A stretch of 9,704 bases of DNA from Deltaproteobacteria bacterium (lineage in GTDB: Bacteria; Desulfobacterota; DAOWNY01). The DNA lies in the NCBI GenBank assembly GCA_030642325.1, contig DAOWNY010000055.1:1-9704 (forward strand), read 5' to 3'. Shown one piece after another: positions 1 to 5,803 of this stretch (positions within the stretch are counted from its first letter, which is position 1; the number at the start of each line of letters is the position of its first letter). Below the pieces are notes generated by a model. The model did no database searches and was not told the DNA's origin. It saw only the letters and a list, made by a program, of their open reading frames with translations. The position numbers and the translations under genes are program-made.

Positions 1-114
1 CAGCAAAAAATATCACCCAATGGGTGAAAGTTAGTAATAACAAAGCATGTTGTGATCATTTTGGCTAATAGCTAAAGGCTGACTGCTCAATTCAGGCATA
101 AATAATTTAATTTT
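1..114 (-). other. Downstream of rpmD: no rplO start within 114 bp
   Basis: This AT-rich stretch has no recognised gene. The only minus-strand ATG frame directly after rpmD (99-31) is 22 codons, starting MPELSSQPLAISQ, and does not resemble L15. It contains the inverted repeat TCACCCA-A-TGGGTGA at 13-27. rplO may start beyond the left edge or be displaced. Confidence 0.5.
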
Positions 115-294
115 TCATTCTAACACTTCAACCAGATGCGGCACCTTTTTTATCATCCCTCTAATCAATGGCGTATCCTTGCGAACCACCATCTTGTTAA
201 CCTTGGTTAAGCCGAGACCTCTCAGGATATCCTTGTGCTTCTTTGGCCTGCCTATTCCGCTTCTTTTTAATATAATATTCAATTCCTTTTCCAC
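115..294 (-). CDS. rpmD: 50S ribosomal protein L30
   Basis: L30 (59 aa from the GTG start) is a small 50S protein near 5S rRNA, absent from several bacterial lineages. It reads MEKELNIILKRSGIGRPKKH, KDILRGLGLTKVNKMVVRKD and TPLIRGMIKKVPHLVEVLE. The signature GxGRPKK...LGL-K-N...D-TP-IRGMI-KV-HLV is complete. Starting at the upstream TTG (306) would add four residues (MRKT). It follows rpsE by 23 bp, as usual. rplO, which normally comes next, does not begin within the remaining 114 bp. Confidence 0.96.
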   Translation of the reverse strand: MEKELNIILKRSGIGRPKKHKDILRGLGLTKVNKMVVRKDTPLIRGMIKKVPHLVEVLE

Positions 295-300
295 AGTTTT

Positions 301-304
301 CCTC
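301..304 (-). promoter_or_regulatory. rpmD ribosome-binding site (decides GTG start)
   Basis: GAGG on the minus strand, 6 nt from a GTG at 294-292. The alternative in-frame TTG (306-304) overlaps this site and has only a weak GAGA upstream. The GTG gives 59 aa, matching the usual L30 length. Confidence 0.65.
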
Positions 305-317
305 AATTCTCAGACGA

Positions 318-812
318 TCACGAAATATCTGCTACCGTCTTGCCCCTTCGTTTGGCCACCATTTCCGCACTTTGCAATTGGCTAAGACCATCCATAGTAG
401 CATTAACAACATTGTTGGGATTGTTGGATCCCAAGGACTTGGTAAGAATGTTTGGTATGCCGGCTAATTCTATTACCGCCCTCACCGAACTCCCTGCTAT
501 TATACCGGTTCCTTCAGTTGCCGGTTTCAAAAGCACCCTGCTTGCTCTAAATACCCCAATAATTTCATGCGGTGTGGTGCTATTTGCAATAGGTACTTTT
601 ATCATGTTTTTTTTGGCATTTTCAACCCCCTTCTGAATTGCCGAAGGCACTTCCCGGGCCTTTCCCATACCATTCCCAACCCTGCCATTGCCATCTCCAA
701 CGACCACTACCGCACTAAAGCTAAACCTTCTACCCCCCTTTACTACCTTGGCAACCCTTCTAATCTGAACCACCTTTTCAGTAAATTCACTTTCAGAGGG
801 ATTTATGTTCAT
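318..812 (-). CDS. rpsE: 30S ribosomal protein S5
   Basis: S5 (164 aa) lies at the mRNA entry and decoding region and affects translational fidelity. After an N-terminal MNINPSESEFTEKVVQIRRV comes the S5 double-stranded-RNA-binding-like domain AKVVKGGRRFSFSAVVVVGD and GNGRVGNGMGKAREVPSAIQ (residues 21-60). The C-terminal domain has LLKPATEGTGIIAGSSVRAV, LAGIPNILTKSLGSNNPNNV and EMVAKRRGKTVADIS. The ATG at 812 is preceded by GGGAG at 6 nt. An in-frame TTG one codon upstream leaves 3 nt and is rejected. Spacing is 28 bp after rplR and 23 bp before rpmD. Confidence 0.97.
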   Translation of the reverse strand: MNINPSESEFTEKVVQIRRVAKVVKGGRRFSFSAVVVVGDGNGRVGNGMGKAREVPSAIQKGVENAKKNMIKVPIANSTTPHEIIGVFRASRVLLKPATEGTGIIAGSSVRAVIELAGIPNILTKSLGSNNPNNVVNATMDGLSQLQSAEMVAKRRGKTVADIS

Positions 813-840
813 CAATGTCTCCCTTAAAATAAAAAATTAA

Positions 841-1209
841 CTAAAACTTTAATCCTTTCTCTCGCGCTGCAACCGCCAGAGCCTTCACCCTTCCGTGGTA
901 AAGAAATCCATTCCTGTCAAATACCACTTTGGTGATATTCCTCTCAGCTGCCTTCTTGGCAATCAACTCCCCTACCGCCCTGGCAGCATCAATATTGCCT
1001 GTGGCAGTTAAAATTCCCTTTATTTCCTCGCTTAATGTTGCTACTCCGGTGATGACTTTGTCTGAGGAATCTACCACTATTTGAGCATACATCTGTTTAT
1101 TGCTCCGATAAACTACCAAACGTGGCCTTTCTTCGGTTCCCCACACCTTTTTTCTGATCCTTTTTTTCCGCTTAATCCGACCGCTTTTAACACTTTTATT
1201 CGAGGTCAC
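841..1209 (-). CDS. rplR: 50S ribosomal protein L18
   Basis: L18 (122 aa) binds 5S rRNA with L5 in the central protuberance. The basic N-terminus SGRIKRKKRIRKKVWGTEER leads to PRLVVYRSNKQMYAQIVVDS, then AARAVGELIAKKAAERNITK and VVFDRNGFLYHGRVKALAVA, ending REKGLKF. These match the family in order. The start is GTG (1209-1207), giving MTSNKSVKSG; an AGGA lies about 9 nt upstream. It follows the 422-bp insert and precedes rpsE by 28 bp. Confidence 0.97.
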   Translation of the reverse strand: MTSNKSVKSGRIKRKKRIRKKVWGTEERPRLVVYRSNKQMYAQIVVDSSDKVITGVATLSEEIKGILTATGNIDAARAVGELIAKKAAERNITKVVFDRNGFLYHGRVKALAVAAREKGLKF

Positions 1210-1265
1210 CTTCTATTTTCCTTTAAATAACTTTATATTTTTATTAACTACCTATTCTTGATAAA

Positions 1266-1289
1266 TGAATGGTTATTGGATTCCATTCA
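1266..1289 (-). repeat. Short inverted repeat upstream of rplR
   Basis: Perfect 7-bp arms TGAATGG (1266-1272) and CCATTCA (1283-1289) with a 10-nt loop, about 57 bp before the rplR start. No U-run follows directly. Function unknown. Confidence 0.35.
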
Positions 1290-1384
1290 CATTCACCACA
1301 CTCCGGCTGCTCAGATTTTCCCTAAGCCAAAAATCCAAAAAAATTACAGGGCTTGCGTCAAACCGTTTCAAAAAAAACACTGCC

Positions 1385-1413
1385 ACTCCGAGACCGGTTA
1401 CCTTCTTCGGAGT
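1385..1413 (-). repeat. Inverted repeat followed by a U-run in the transcript
   Basis: Perfect 7-bp arms ACTCCGA (1385-1391) and TCGGAGT (1407-1413) with a 15-nt loop. On the minus-strand transcript, eight U residues (1377-1370) follow after a 7-nt spacer. The spacer and the short stem make it a poor intrinsic terminator, but weak attenuation is conceivable. Confidence 0.4.
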
Positions 1414-1459
1414 TAATTCAATAATCATTTCAAGTTAGCGCCCTTTGTGCGAACTAATG

Positions 1460-1494
1460 GCGGTTAAGCCGTTTTAGACAGTCTGGCTTACCGC
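1460..1494 (-). repeat. Inverted repeat with flanking 7-bp direct repeats in the rplF-rplR insert
   Basis: GCGGTTAAGCC (1460-1470) pairs with GGCTTACCGC (1485-1494) with one bulged base, making 10 bp around a 14-nt loop that holds a nested AGAC-A-GTCT. TAATGGC occurs at both sides (1455-1461, overlapping the left arm, and 1496-1502). This pattern resembles a small palindromic element with a target duplication, or simply a stable RNA stem. Confidence 0.45.
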
Positions 1495-1631
1495 TTAATG
1501 GCTGTGAGTGGCCGGCAGACTTAACCAGGAATCTAATTGACACGATTAATTAAAAAATGGTGTTTCATATACAAATAAATTATATTCTGGAACATATACT
1601 TTCTCTTAAATATGATCCGGCATATCTTATC

Positions 1632-2171
1632 TCATTTTACGCCGGCCTTACCAATTTTGCGCCTTACATGCTCGCCAAGATAACGAATCCCCTTTCCCTT
1701 ATATGGTTCCGGTTTTTTGAAATCCCTGATCTTGGCAGCAACCAAACCTACCAATTCTTTATCAATTCCCTCAATAGTAATCGTTGTTTGCTTGTCAACT
1801 TTCGCAGTAATACCATCAGGTAATGAAAAAATTATCGGGTGCGAAAAACCCAAAGCCAAATTTAACTTGTTATTCTCTATTTGAGCCCGATAACCCAGCC
1901 CCTTGATCTCAAGAACTTTTTTGAATCCCTGGGAAACACCAACCACCATATTTGACACCAGGGTTCGCATCAGCCCATGGAGCTCCCTGTCTCTTCTATT
2001 ATCACTTTGTCTCTTCACTAATATATTGTCTTTTTCCAGGACCAGTTCTATATTATCTACAATTTTTCTTTGTAAACTCCCCTTAGCCCCTTCTACCTTC
2101 AATAGTGAATCCTGGTAAGTAACTTTAACATTATCCGAAACAGGGATCGGCAATTTTCCTATGCGTGACAT
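1632..2171 (-). CDS. rplF: 50S ribosomal protein L6
   Basis: L6 (179 aa) lies near the sarcin-ricin loop and factor-binding site and consists of two related domains. It starts MSRIGKLPIPVSDNVKVTYQ; the first domain contains GAKGSLQRKI and LHGLMRTLVSNMVVGVSQGF. The second has LEIKGLGYRAQIENNKLNLA and LGFSHPIIFSLPDGITAKVD. The C-terminal signature PEPYKGKGIRYLGEHVRRKI is at residues 154-173. ATG start with AGGGG 7 nt upstream, 20 bp after rpsH. Unlike the usual tight junction with rplR, it is followed by 422 bp without a recognised gene. Confidence 0.98.
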   Translation of the reverse strand: MSRIGKLPIPVSDNVKVTYQDSLLKVEGAKGSLQRKIVDNIELVLEKDNILVKRQSDNRRDRELHGLMRTLVSNMVVGVSQGFKKVLEIKGLGYRAQIENNKLNLALGFSHPIIFSLPDGITAKVDKQTTITIEGIDKELVGLVAAKIRDFKKPEPYKGKGIRYLGEHVRRKIGKAGVK

Positions 2172-2191
2172 TTATATTCCCCTTGCAAATT

Positions 2192-2590
2192 TTAACAAAC
2201 CGTACAAATCACTTCTCCTCCCACATTTAATTCCCTGGCTTTTTTATCTGACAAAACTCCTTTGGAGGATGAAATAATACTGATCCCTAATCCATTCATA
2301 ACTACGGAGATTTTTTCTTTTTTTACGTATACTCTTCTGCTGGGCTTGCTTACTTTTTTTATGTGCCATATAGCGCTTTTATTGTCTGAATCGTATTTCA
2401 AATATATCCTTAAGACTCCCTGTTTCTTATCCTTTATAACTTTAAAATTATTTATGTAGCCCTCTTCCTTCAATATGTTTGCGATACTTACTTTCATCTT
2501 TGATGAGGGTATATCTACGTCTTTCTTCTTTGCCGCTAATCCATTCCTGATCCGTGTTAGCATATCGGCATTTGGATCAGTCATCCCCAT
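2192..2590 (-). CDS. rpsH: 30S ribosomal protein S8
   Basis: S8 (132 aa) binds helix 21 of 16S rRNA and in E. coli represses the spc operon. It begins MGMTDPNADMLTRIRNGLAA and has SSKMKVSIANILKEEGYINN. The RNA-binding block is LGISIISSSKGVLSDKKARE (residues 101-120), then NVGGEVICTVC. The C-terminus ends in Cys (C129 and C132), where many S8 proteins end in a Val-Trp pair; this is a lineage detail and not a truncation. The first ATG is chosen because AAGGAG lies 8 nt upstream; an ATG two codons later would be 14 nt away. Confidence 0.98.
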   Translation of the reverse strand: MGMTDPNADMLTRIRNGLAAKKKDVDIPSSKMKVSIANILKEEGYINNFKVIKDKKQGVLRIYLKYDSDNKSAIWHIKKVSKPSRRVYVKKEKISVVMNGLGISIISSSKGVLSDKKARELNVGGEVICTVC

Positions 2591-2655
2591 AGTCTAATCT
2601 CCTTAATATTCAAATTCATCAATGAAGGTCATTCGGTTTTCGAAAATTTGGCACC

Positions 2656-2681
2656 ATCAATCAAGCGGTCTGCCGATTGAT
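2656..2681 (-). promoter_or_regulatory. Hairpin directly after rpsZ, upstream of rpsH
   Basis: On the transcript ATCAAT + CGG pairs with CCG + ATTGAT around the 4-nt loop CAGA; a 4-nt bulge (CTTG) lies on the 3' side, giving 9 bp in total. It begins at the base after the rpsZ stop and is not followed by a U-run, so it is not a standard terminator. It lies in a 91-bp spacer in front of the S8 gene. An mRNA processing or autoregulatory role is possible but unproven. Confidence 0.4.
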
Positions 2682-2867
2682 TTACCAGCTGGATTTTATT
2701 ATTCCCGGTATTTCACCCTTCAGGGCGAAACCTCTCATACATATCCGGCACATCCCGAATTTTCGATAAAAACCCCGTGGCCTTCCACAAACAGGGCATC
2801 GATTGTAGTCCCTCACCGAAAATTTATTTTTCCGTTTTGCCTTAGCTATTAACGATTTTTTTGCCAT
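2682..2867 (-). CDS. rpsZ: 30S ribosomal protein S14, zinc-binding type Z
   Basis: The short form of S14 (61 aa), a component of the 30S head beside S3 and S10. It carries C24-x2-C27-x12-C40-x2-C43, a zinc knuckle, within NRCPVCGRPRGFYRKFGMCR. It ends with FALKGEIPGIIKSSW, the usual type Z tail. The long cysteine-free S14 of most alpha- and gammaproteobacteria is about 100 aa, so this marks the lineage. ATG start with a weak GGGT upstream. Spacing is 22 bp after rplE; a hairpin follows directly after the TAA stop. Confidence 0.98.
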   Translation of the reverse strand: MAKKSLIAKAKRKNKFSVRDYNRCPVCGRPRGFYRKFGMCRICMRGFALKGEIPGIIKSSW

Positions 2868-2889
2868 ATTTTACCCATTGCTCTGATAA

Positions 2890-3429
2890 TCAGTTTCTAA
2901 AAGGCATCCCCAAAAGTTGAAGGAGTCTCTTCCCCTCTTCATCTCTCTTGGCAGTGGTCACAATGGAAATATTCATTCCCCGGATCTTATCTACTTTATC
3001 ATAATTTATCTCCGGAAAAATTATCTGCTCCTTGATACCCAAGGTATAATTGCCCCTGCCATCAAACGCGTTACCACTGACCCCGCGAAAATCTCTAACC
3101 CGCGGCAAAGCCACATTAACAAGTCGATCTAAAAATTCATACATACGATCTCTTCTTAAAGTTACCATACAACCAATCGCCACATTCTCACGAAGTTTAA
3201 AGGCTGCAATCGACCTTCTTGCCCGCGTGATAACCGGCTTTTGCCCACATATTGTTGAGATGTCATTTACAGCAAAGTCCAGTACCTTTATATTTTGAAT
3301 AGCTTCCCCCAAGCCCATATTGATAACTATCTTCTCTAATTTGGGCACCTGCATAACATTATCGTATTCAAACTCTTTCATCAGAGCTTCAACTACATCA
3401 TCCCGGTAGATTGTAGATAATCGGGGCAT
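2890..3429 (-). CDS. rplE: 50S ribosomal protein L5
   Basis: L5 (179 aa, standard length) binds 5S rRNA and the P-site tRNA in the central protuberance. It opens MPRLSTIYRDDVVEALMKEF and has QVPKLEKIVINMGLGEAIQN, ISTICGQKPVITRARRSIAA and FKLRENVAIGCMVTLRRDRM. Next come YEFLDRLVNVALPRVRDFRG and GNYTLGIKEQIIFPEINYDK, ending RLLQLLGMPFRN. All family blocks are present. ATG start with AGGA 7-8 nt upstream. In E. coli the S8 repressor site lies at this gene start, but I see no clear hairpin in the 33-bp gap here. Confidence 0.98.
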   Translation of the reverse strand: MPRLSTIYRDDVVEALMKEFEYDNVMQVPKLEKIVINMGLGEAIQNIKVLDFAVNDISTICGQKPVITRARRSIAAFKLRENVAIGCMVTLRRDRMYEFLDRLVNVALPRVRDFRGVSGNAFDGRGNYTLGIKEQIIFPEINYDKVDKIRGMNISIVTTAKRDEEGKRLLQLLGMPFRN

Positions 3430-3462
3430 CTAAAGTTCCTTCCACAAAATTGAAAATATTAT

Positions 3463-3789
3463 TTATTGTTTACCCAATATCTCTTTGCACTTTTTACAGA
3501 TTCGGACTTTTTTTCCGTCATCCAGTATTTTTTTGTTGATTCTAGTGGGAGTATTACACTTATCGCATATGAGCATCAAGTTCGAGGCATGAAGGCTTCC
3601 TTCCCTCTCAATGATCCCCCCTTGTTTATTCTGGGCACTCTGCTTTGCATGTCTTTTGATAAAATTTACCTTCTCGACAATCACCCTATTCTTCTCACGA
3701 TCAACTCTTAATACCTTACCGGTTTTATTAATCTCTTTTCCGGCGATTACCTTAACCGTGTCACCTTTCTTAATATTCTGGGTTAACAT
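3463..3789 (-). CDS. rplX: 50S ribosomal protein L24, four-cysteine type
   Basis: L24 (108 aa) is an early 50S assembly initiator with a KOW/SH3-like domain. The KOW motif spans about residues 7-34 (KKGDTVKVIAGKEINKTGKV). The C-terminal part has CDKC (C75, C78) and CKKC (C98, C101), a likely zinc-binding set retained in many bacteria but lost in some. The ATG at 3789 follows AAGGAGGG by 4 nt. An in-frame TTG one codon upstream would be only 1 nt away and is rejected. Spacing is 30 bp after rplN and 33 bp before rplE. Confidence 0.97.
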   Translation of the reverse strand: MLTQNIKKGDTVKVIAGKEINKTGKVLRVDREKNRVIVEKVNFIKRHAKQSAQNKQGGIIEREGSLHASNLMLICDKCNTPTRINKKILDDGKKVRICKKCKEILGKQ

Positions 3790-3819
3790 CAACCCTCCTT
3801 GCGCAAAATTATTCTATCC

Positions 3820-4188
3820 CTATAAAACCTCTGGAGCGAGAGAAACTATCTTCATAAATTTTTTTGCTCTCAATTCCCTGGCAACTGGACCCAATATTCT
3901 TGTTCCGATCGGTTCCATCTGGAGATTAATAAGTACAGCTGAATTATCATCGAACCTGATATAGGAACCATCAATTCTTCCCACTTCCTTGGCCGACCTA
4001 ACTACCACCGCCCTAACCACATCCCCTTTTTTAACCTTGGAATTTGGAATTGCTTCCTTAACGGAAGCCACTATAACATCTCCAACAGTAGCATATCTTC
4101 TCCTTGTACCCCCAAGGACTTCAATGCAGTATATCTTTTTAGCACCGGAGTTGTCTGCTACGCTTAAAATTGTCTCTTTTTGAATCAT
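3820..4188 (-). CDS. rplN: 50S ribosomal protein L14
   Basis: L14 (122 aa, the standard length) sits at the subunit interface and is where RsfS binds. It begins MIQKETILSVADNSGAKKIY, has GGTRRRYATVGDVIVASVKE, then KKGDVVRAVVVRSAKEVGRI and GSYIRFDDNSAVLINLQMEP. It ends with IGTRILGPVARELRAKKFMK and IVSLAPEVL. These are the family blocks in order. The ATG start is fixed by the conserved N-terminus, but no strong Shine-Dalgarno is seen in the 43-bp gap after rpsQ. Confidence 0.98.
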   Translation of the reverse strand: MIQKETILSVADNSGAKKIYCIEVLGGTRRRYATVGDVIVASVKEAIPNSKVKKGDVVRAVVVRSAKEVGRIDGSYIRFDDNSAVLINLQMEPIGTRILGPVARELRAKKFMKIVSLAPEVL

Positions 4189-4231
4189 GAGTATACTTTC
4201 ATCGGATCTTATTCTTATTAAATTGAAGTTA

Positions 4232-4492
4232 TCAAACCGCTTTTTGAATTACTTCCCTCAATCGCCATCGCTTCTCTTTGCTTAATGGCCGTGTTTCCGA
4301 GATCATTACTTTATCTCCCACCTTGCAAACGTTCTCTGCGTCATGTATCTTTATATTTGTTCTTTTTTTTATGTATTTTTTATACATTGGCTGCAAGGCT
4401 ACCCTTTCCACCCTAACCACTGCGGTTTTGTCCATCTTATTGGAAATCACAATGCCCACATTAATTTTTCTTTTTCCCCTTTCCGCTGCCAT
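4232..4492 (-). CDS. rpsQ: 30S ribosomal protein S17
   Basis: S17 (86 aa) is a primary binder of 16S rRNA with an OB fold. It reads MAAERGKRKINVGIVISNKM then DKTAVVRVERVALQPMYKKY, a basic strand KKRTNIKIHDAENVCKVGDK and ISETRPLSKEKRWRLREVIQ. The family signature GD-V-I-E-RPLSK is clear near residues 59-73. ATG start with AGGGA close upstream. It lies 20 bp after rpmC and 43 bp before rplN. Confidence 0.98.
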   Translation of the reverse strand: MAAERGKRKINVGIVISNKMDKTAVVRVERVALQPMYKKYIKKRTNIKIHDAENVCKVGDKVMISETRPLSKEKRWRLREVIQKAV

Positions 4493-4512
4493 AATTTCCC
4501 TTCCCGAAGTAT

Positions 4513-4707
4513 TTACCCTTGCATCCGTTTTTCCAAAAGAATTGTTTTTGTCCTTGCTATTTCTATTTTTACCTTGGGTATCCGCATGGTATTTTCCAAT
4601 TGCCCTGTTCCATGCTGAAACCTTAAGTTAAATAACTCTTCCAATAAATCCTTATTTTTTTGCAACAACTCATCTTCACCCAATTCTCTAAGTTCCTTAG
4701 CCTTCAT
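4513..4707 (-). CDS. rpmC: 50S ribosomal protein L29
   Basis: L29 (64 aa) is a small helical-hairpin protein beside L23 at the exit tunnel. The sequence MKAKELRELGEDELLQKNKD, LLEELFNLRFQHGTGQLENT and MRIPKVKIEIARTKTILLEK is typical. The chosen ATG (4707) has GGAGG 7 nt upstream and gives the family start MKAKELREL. A longer in-frame reading from 4728 would add seven unusual residues (MFFGRIW) and deepen the overlap with rplP, so it is less likely. It overlaps rplP by 11 bp, consistent with coupling, and leaves 20 bp before rpsQ. Confidence 0.96.
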   Translation of the reverse strand: MKAKELRELGEDELLQKNKDLLEELFNLRFQHGTGQLENTMRIPKVKIEIARTKTILLEKRMQG

Positions 4708-5119
4708 CCAGATCCTCCCGAAAAACAAACTTAGTAGAAACGGACAGTTTATGGGATGCTAACCGAAAAGCCTCCTTGGCAATATTTAGTGGCACCCCCC
4801 CCATCTCATAGAGAATCCTGCCGGGCTTTACCACTGCAACCCAATGGGATAAGTCACCCTTCCCTTTTCCCATCCGGGTTTCCGCCGGCCTTGCCGTGAT
4901 CGGCTTGTGAGGAAAAATTCTAATCCAAACTCTTCCGCCCTTTTTAATATAACGTGTCATGGCAACTCGTGCCGCTTCTATTTGACGAGAAGTTATCTTT
5001 CCACATTCTTGCGATTGCAAGGCAAAATCGCCAAAACTAATATCACTGCCCCGTATGGCCAATCCTCGCATCCTACCCTTTTGCTGCTTCCTGTATTTTA
5101 CTTTCTTGGGCATCAACAT
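4697..5119 (-). CDS. rplP: 50S ribosomal protein L16
   Basis: L16 (140 aa) positions tRNA in the A and P sites of the 50S subunit and joins late in assembly. It starts MLMPKKVKYRKQQKGRMRGL. It then has GDFALQSQECGKITSRQIEA and AARVAMTRYIKKGGRVWIRI, with FPHKPITARPAETRMGKGKG containing the conserved Arg82 that corresponds to the hydroxylated E. coli Arg81. The last third contains HWVAVVKPGRILYEMGGVP. The C-terminus VFREDLDEG is acidic, a mild extension beyond the minimal family. The upstream ribosome-binding signal is weak. Its last 11 bp overlap the rpmC start. Confidence 0.98.
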   Translation of the reverse strand: MLMPKKVKYRKQQKGRMRGLAIRGSDISFGDFALQSQECGKITSRQIEAARVAMTRYIKKGGRVWIRIFPHKPITARPAETRMGKGKGDLSHWVAVVKPGRILYEMGGVPLNIAKEAFRLASHKLSVSTKFVFREDLDEG

Positions 5120-5123
5120 AATA

Positions 5124-5789
5124 TTATTTCCGATCTATCTTTTTTTCTGCATCCTTCTCGTTCGAAGAAAATACTTCCCCTTTAAAAATCCACACCTTTA
5201 CACCAATTATCCCGTAGACTGTAGCTGCTTCCTCAAAACCATAATCAATATCCGCCCTTAAGGTATGGAGTGGGACTCTCCCTTCTCGATACCACTCCCT
5301 TCTCGACATTTCCGCACCACCAAGTCTACCTGACAATGAAATCTTTATCCCTTCCGCTCCAAATCTCAGCGCAGAAGCAACACTTTTTTTCATTGCCCTA
5401 CGAAATGCCACTCTTTTTTCAATTTGCGAAGCAACATTTTGGGCTACTAACCGAGCATCTAACTCCGGCTTACGAATTTCATGGATATTGATAATAATTT
5501 CTTTACCGGTTAGCTTCCGTATATTTTCCTCTAATGAGTCAATTTCGGTCCCCTTCCTCCCAATAACCAACCCTGGTCGAGCAGTGTAAATATTTAATCT
5601 CACTTTTCTGCTCGCCCGCTCGATCTCGATTTTAGAAACTGCTGCCCGCGAAAGCTTCTTTTTTAAAAATTTTCGTACTTGAATATCTTCAAAAAGAAAC
5701 TGGGAAAATTCCTTCTCAGCGTACCATTTGGAATCCCAACTTCTGATACCCCCCAGCCTGAAACCTATGGGATGGACCTTTTGACCCAA
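5124..5789 (-). CDS. rpsC: 30S ribosomal protein S3
   Basis: S3 (221 aa) forms part of the mRNA entry channel in the 30S head and contributes to helicase activity. It starts from TTG, giving MGQKVHPIGFRLGGIRSW, the family N-terminus. The KH domain carries PGLVIGRKGTEIDSL, with the GxxG loop at residues 77-80. The C-terminal domain is intact: GIKISLSGRLGGAEMSRREW, then YREGRVPLHTLRADIDYGF and TVYGIIGVKVWIFKGE. The tail is lysine-rich (DAEKKIDRK). Only 4 bp separate its TAA from the rplP ATG, so the rplP ribosome-binding region lies inside the rpsC end and coupling is likely. Confidence 0.98.
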   Translation of the reverse strand: MGQKVHPIGFRLGGIRSWDSKWYAEKEFSQFLFEDIQVRKFLKKKLSRAAVSKIEIERASRKVRLNIYTARPGLVIGRKGTEIDSLEENIRKLTGKEIIINIHEIRKPELDARLVAQNVASQIEKRVAFRRAMKKSVASALRFGAEGIKISLSGRLGGAEMSRREWYREGRVPLHTLRADIDYGFEEAATVYGIIGVKVWIFKGEVFSSNEKDAEKKIDRK

Positions 5790-5796
5790 TTCATCG

Positions 5797-5802
5797 CCTC
5801 CT
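5797..5802 (-). promoter_or_regulatory. rpsC ribosome-binding site (decides TTG start)
   Basis: AGGAGG on the minus strand with 7 nt to TTG at 5789, which opens the expected GQKVHPIGFRLGG. An ATG at 5794-5792 lies only 2 nt from the site and in another frame, ending after nine codons. So TTG is the credible start. Confidence 0.8.
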
Positions 5803-5803
5803 A

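Larger units (their letters stand above)
1210..1631 (-). other. 422-bp insert between rplF and rplR, no recognised gene
   Basis: In most spc operons rplF and rplR are nearly adjacent, so this gap stands out. Both flanks are very AT-rich and the middle (about 1290-1530) is less so. It contains at least three inverted repeats (1266-1289, 1385-1413, 1460-1494), two A-runs on the plus strand (U-runs in the transcript) at 1337-1343 and 1370-1377, and modest open frames on both strands. On the minus strand a 51-codon ORF runs 1428-1273 (ATG to TAA, starting MIIELTPKKV), without a good ribosome-binding site. It could be a structured leader RNA for rplR-rpsE-rpmD, an attenuator, or a small inserted repeat. 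None is proven. Confidence 0.6.

Noticed and set aside
31..99. 22-codon frame after rpmD as the start of rplO
   Set aside because: It stops after 22 codons and lacks the basic glycine-rich L15 N-terminus.
1370..1413. Intrinsic terminator in the rplF-rplR gap
   Set aside because: The stem is only 7 bp with a 15-nt loop and is separated from the U-run by 7 nt; essential genes follow on the same strand. Kept only as a possible weak attenuator.
1228..1418. Plus-strand frame through the rplF-rplR gap (possible TTG start near 1258)
   Set aside because: No ATG, no ribosome-binding site, and antisense to the operon; its openness mainly weakens the case for the opposite-strand small ORF.
1537..1572. 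Plus-strand TTGACA at 1537-1542 as a promoter
   Set aside because: No acceptable -10 box lies at 16-18 nt, and no plus-strand gene follows.
1210..1631. tRNA or other known RNA gene in the rplF-rplR gap
   Set aside because: No cloverleaf, T-loop consensus or CCA end was found, and no known RNA family was recognised by eye.
179..4631. Many plus-strand open frames (for example 340-636, 2622-2852, 3611-3964, 4278-4631)
   Set aside because: All lie opposite intact ribosomal-protein genes, resemble no family I recognise, and arise from the antisense of those genes.
5765..5794. ATG at 5794 as the rpsC start or a leader peptide
   Set aside because: It is only 2 nt from the AGGAGG, is out of frame with S3 and stops after nine codons; TTG at 5789 has proper spacing and gives the family N-terminus.
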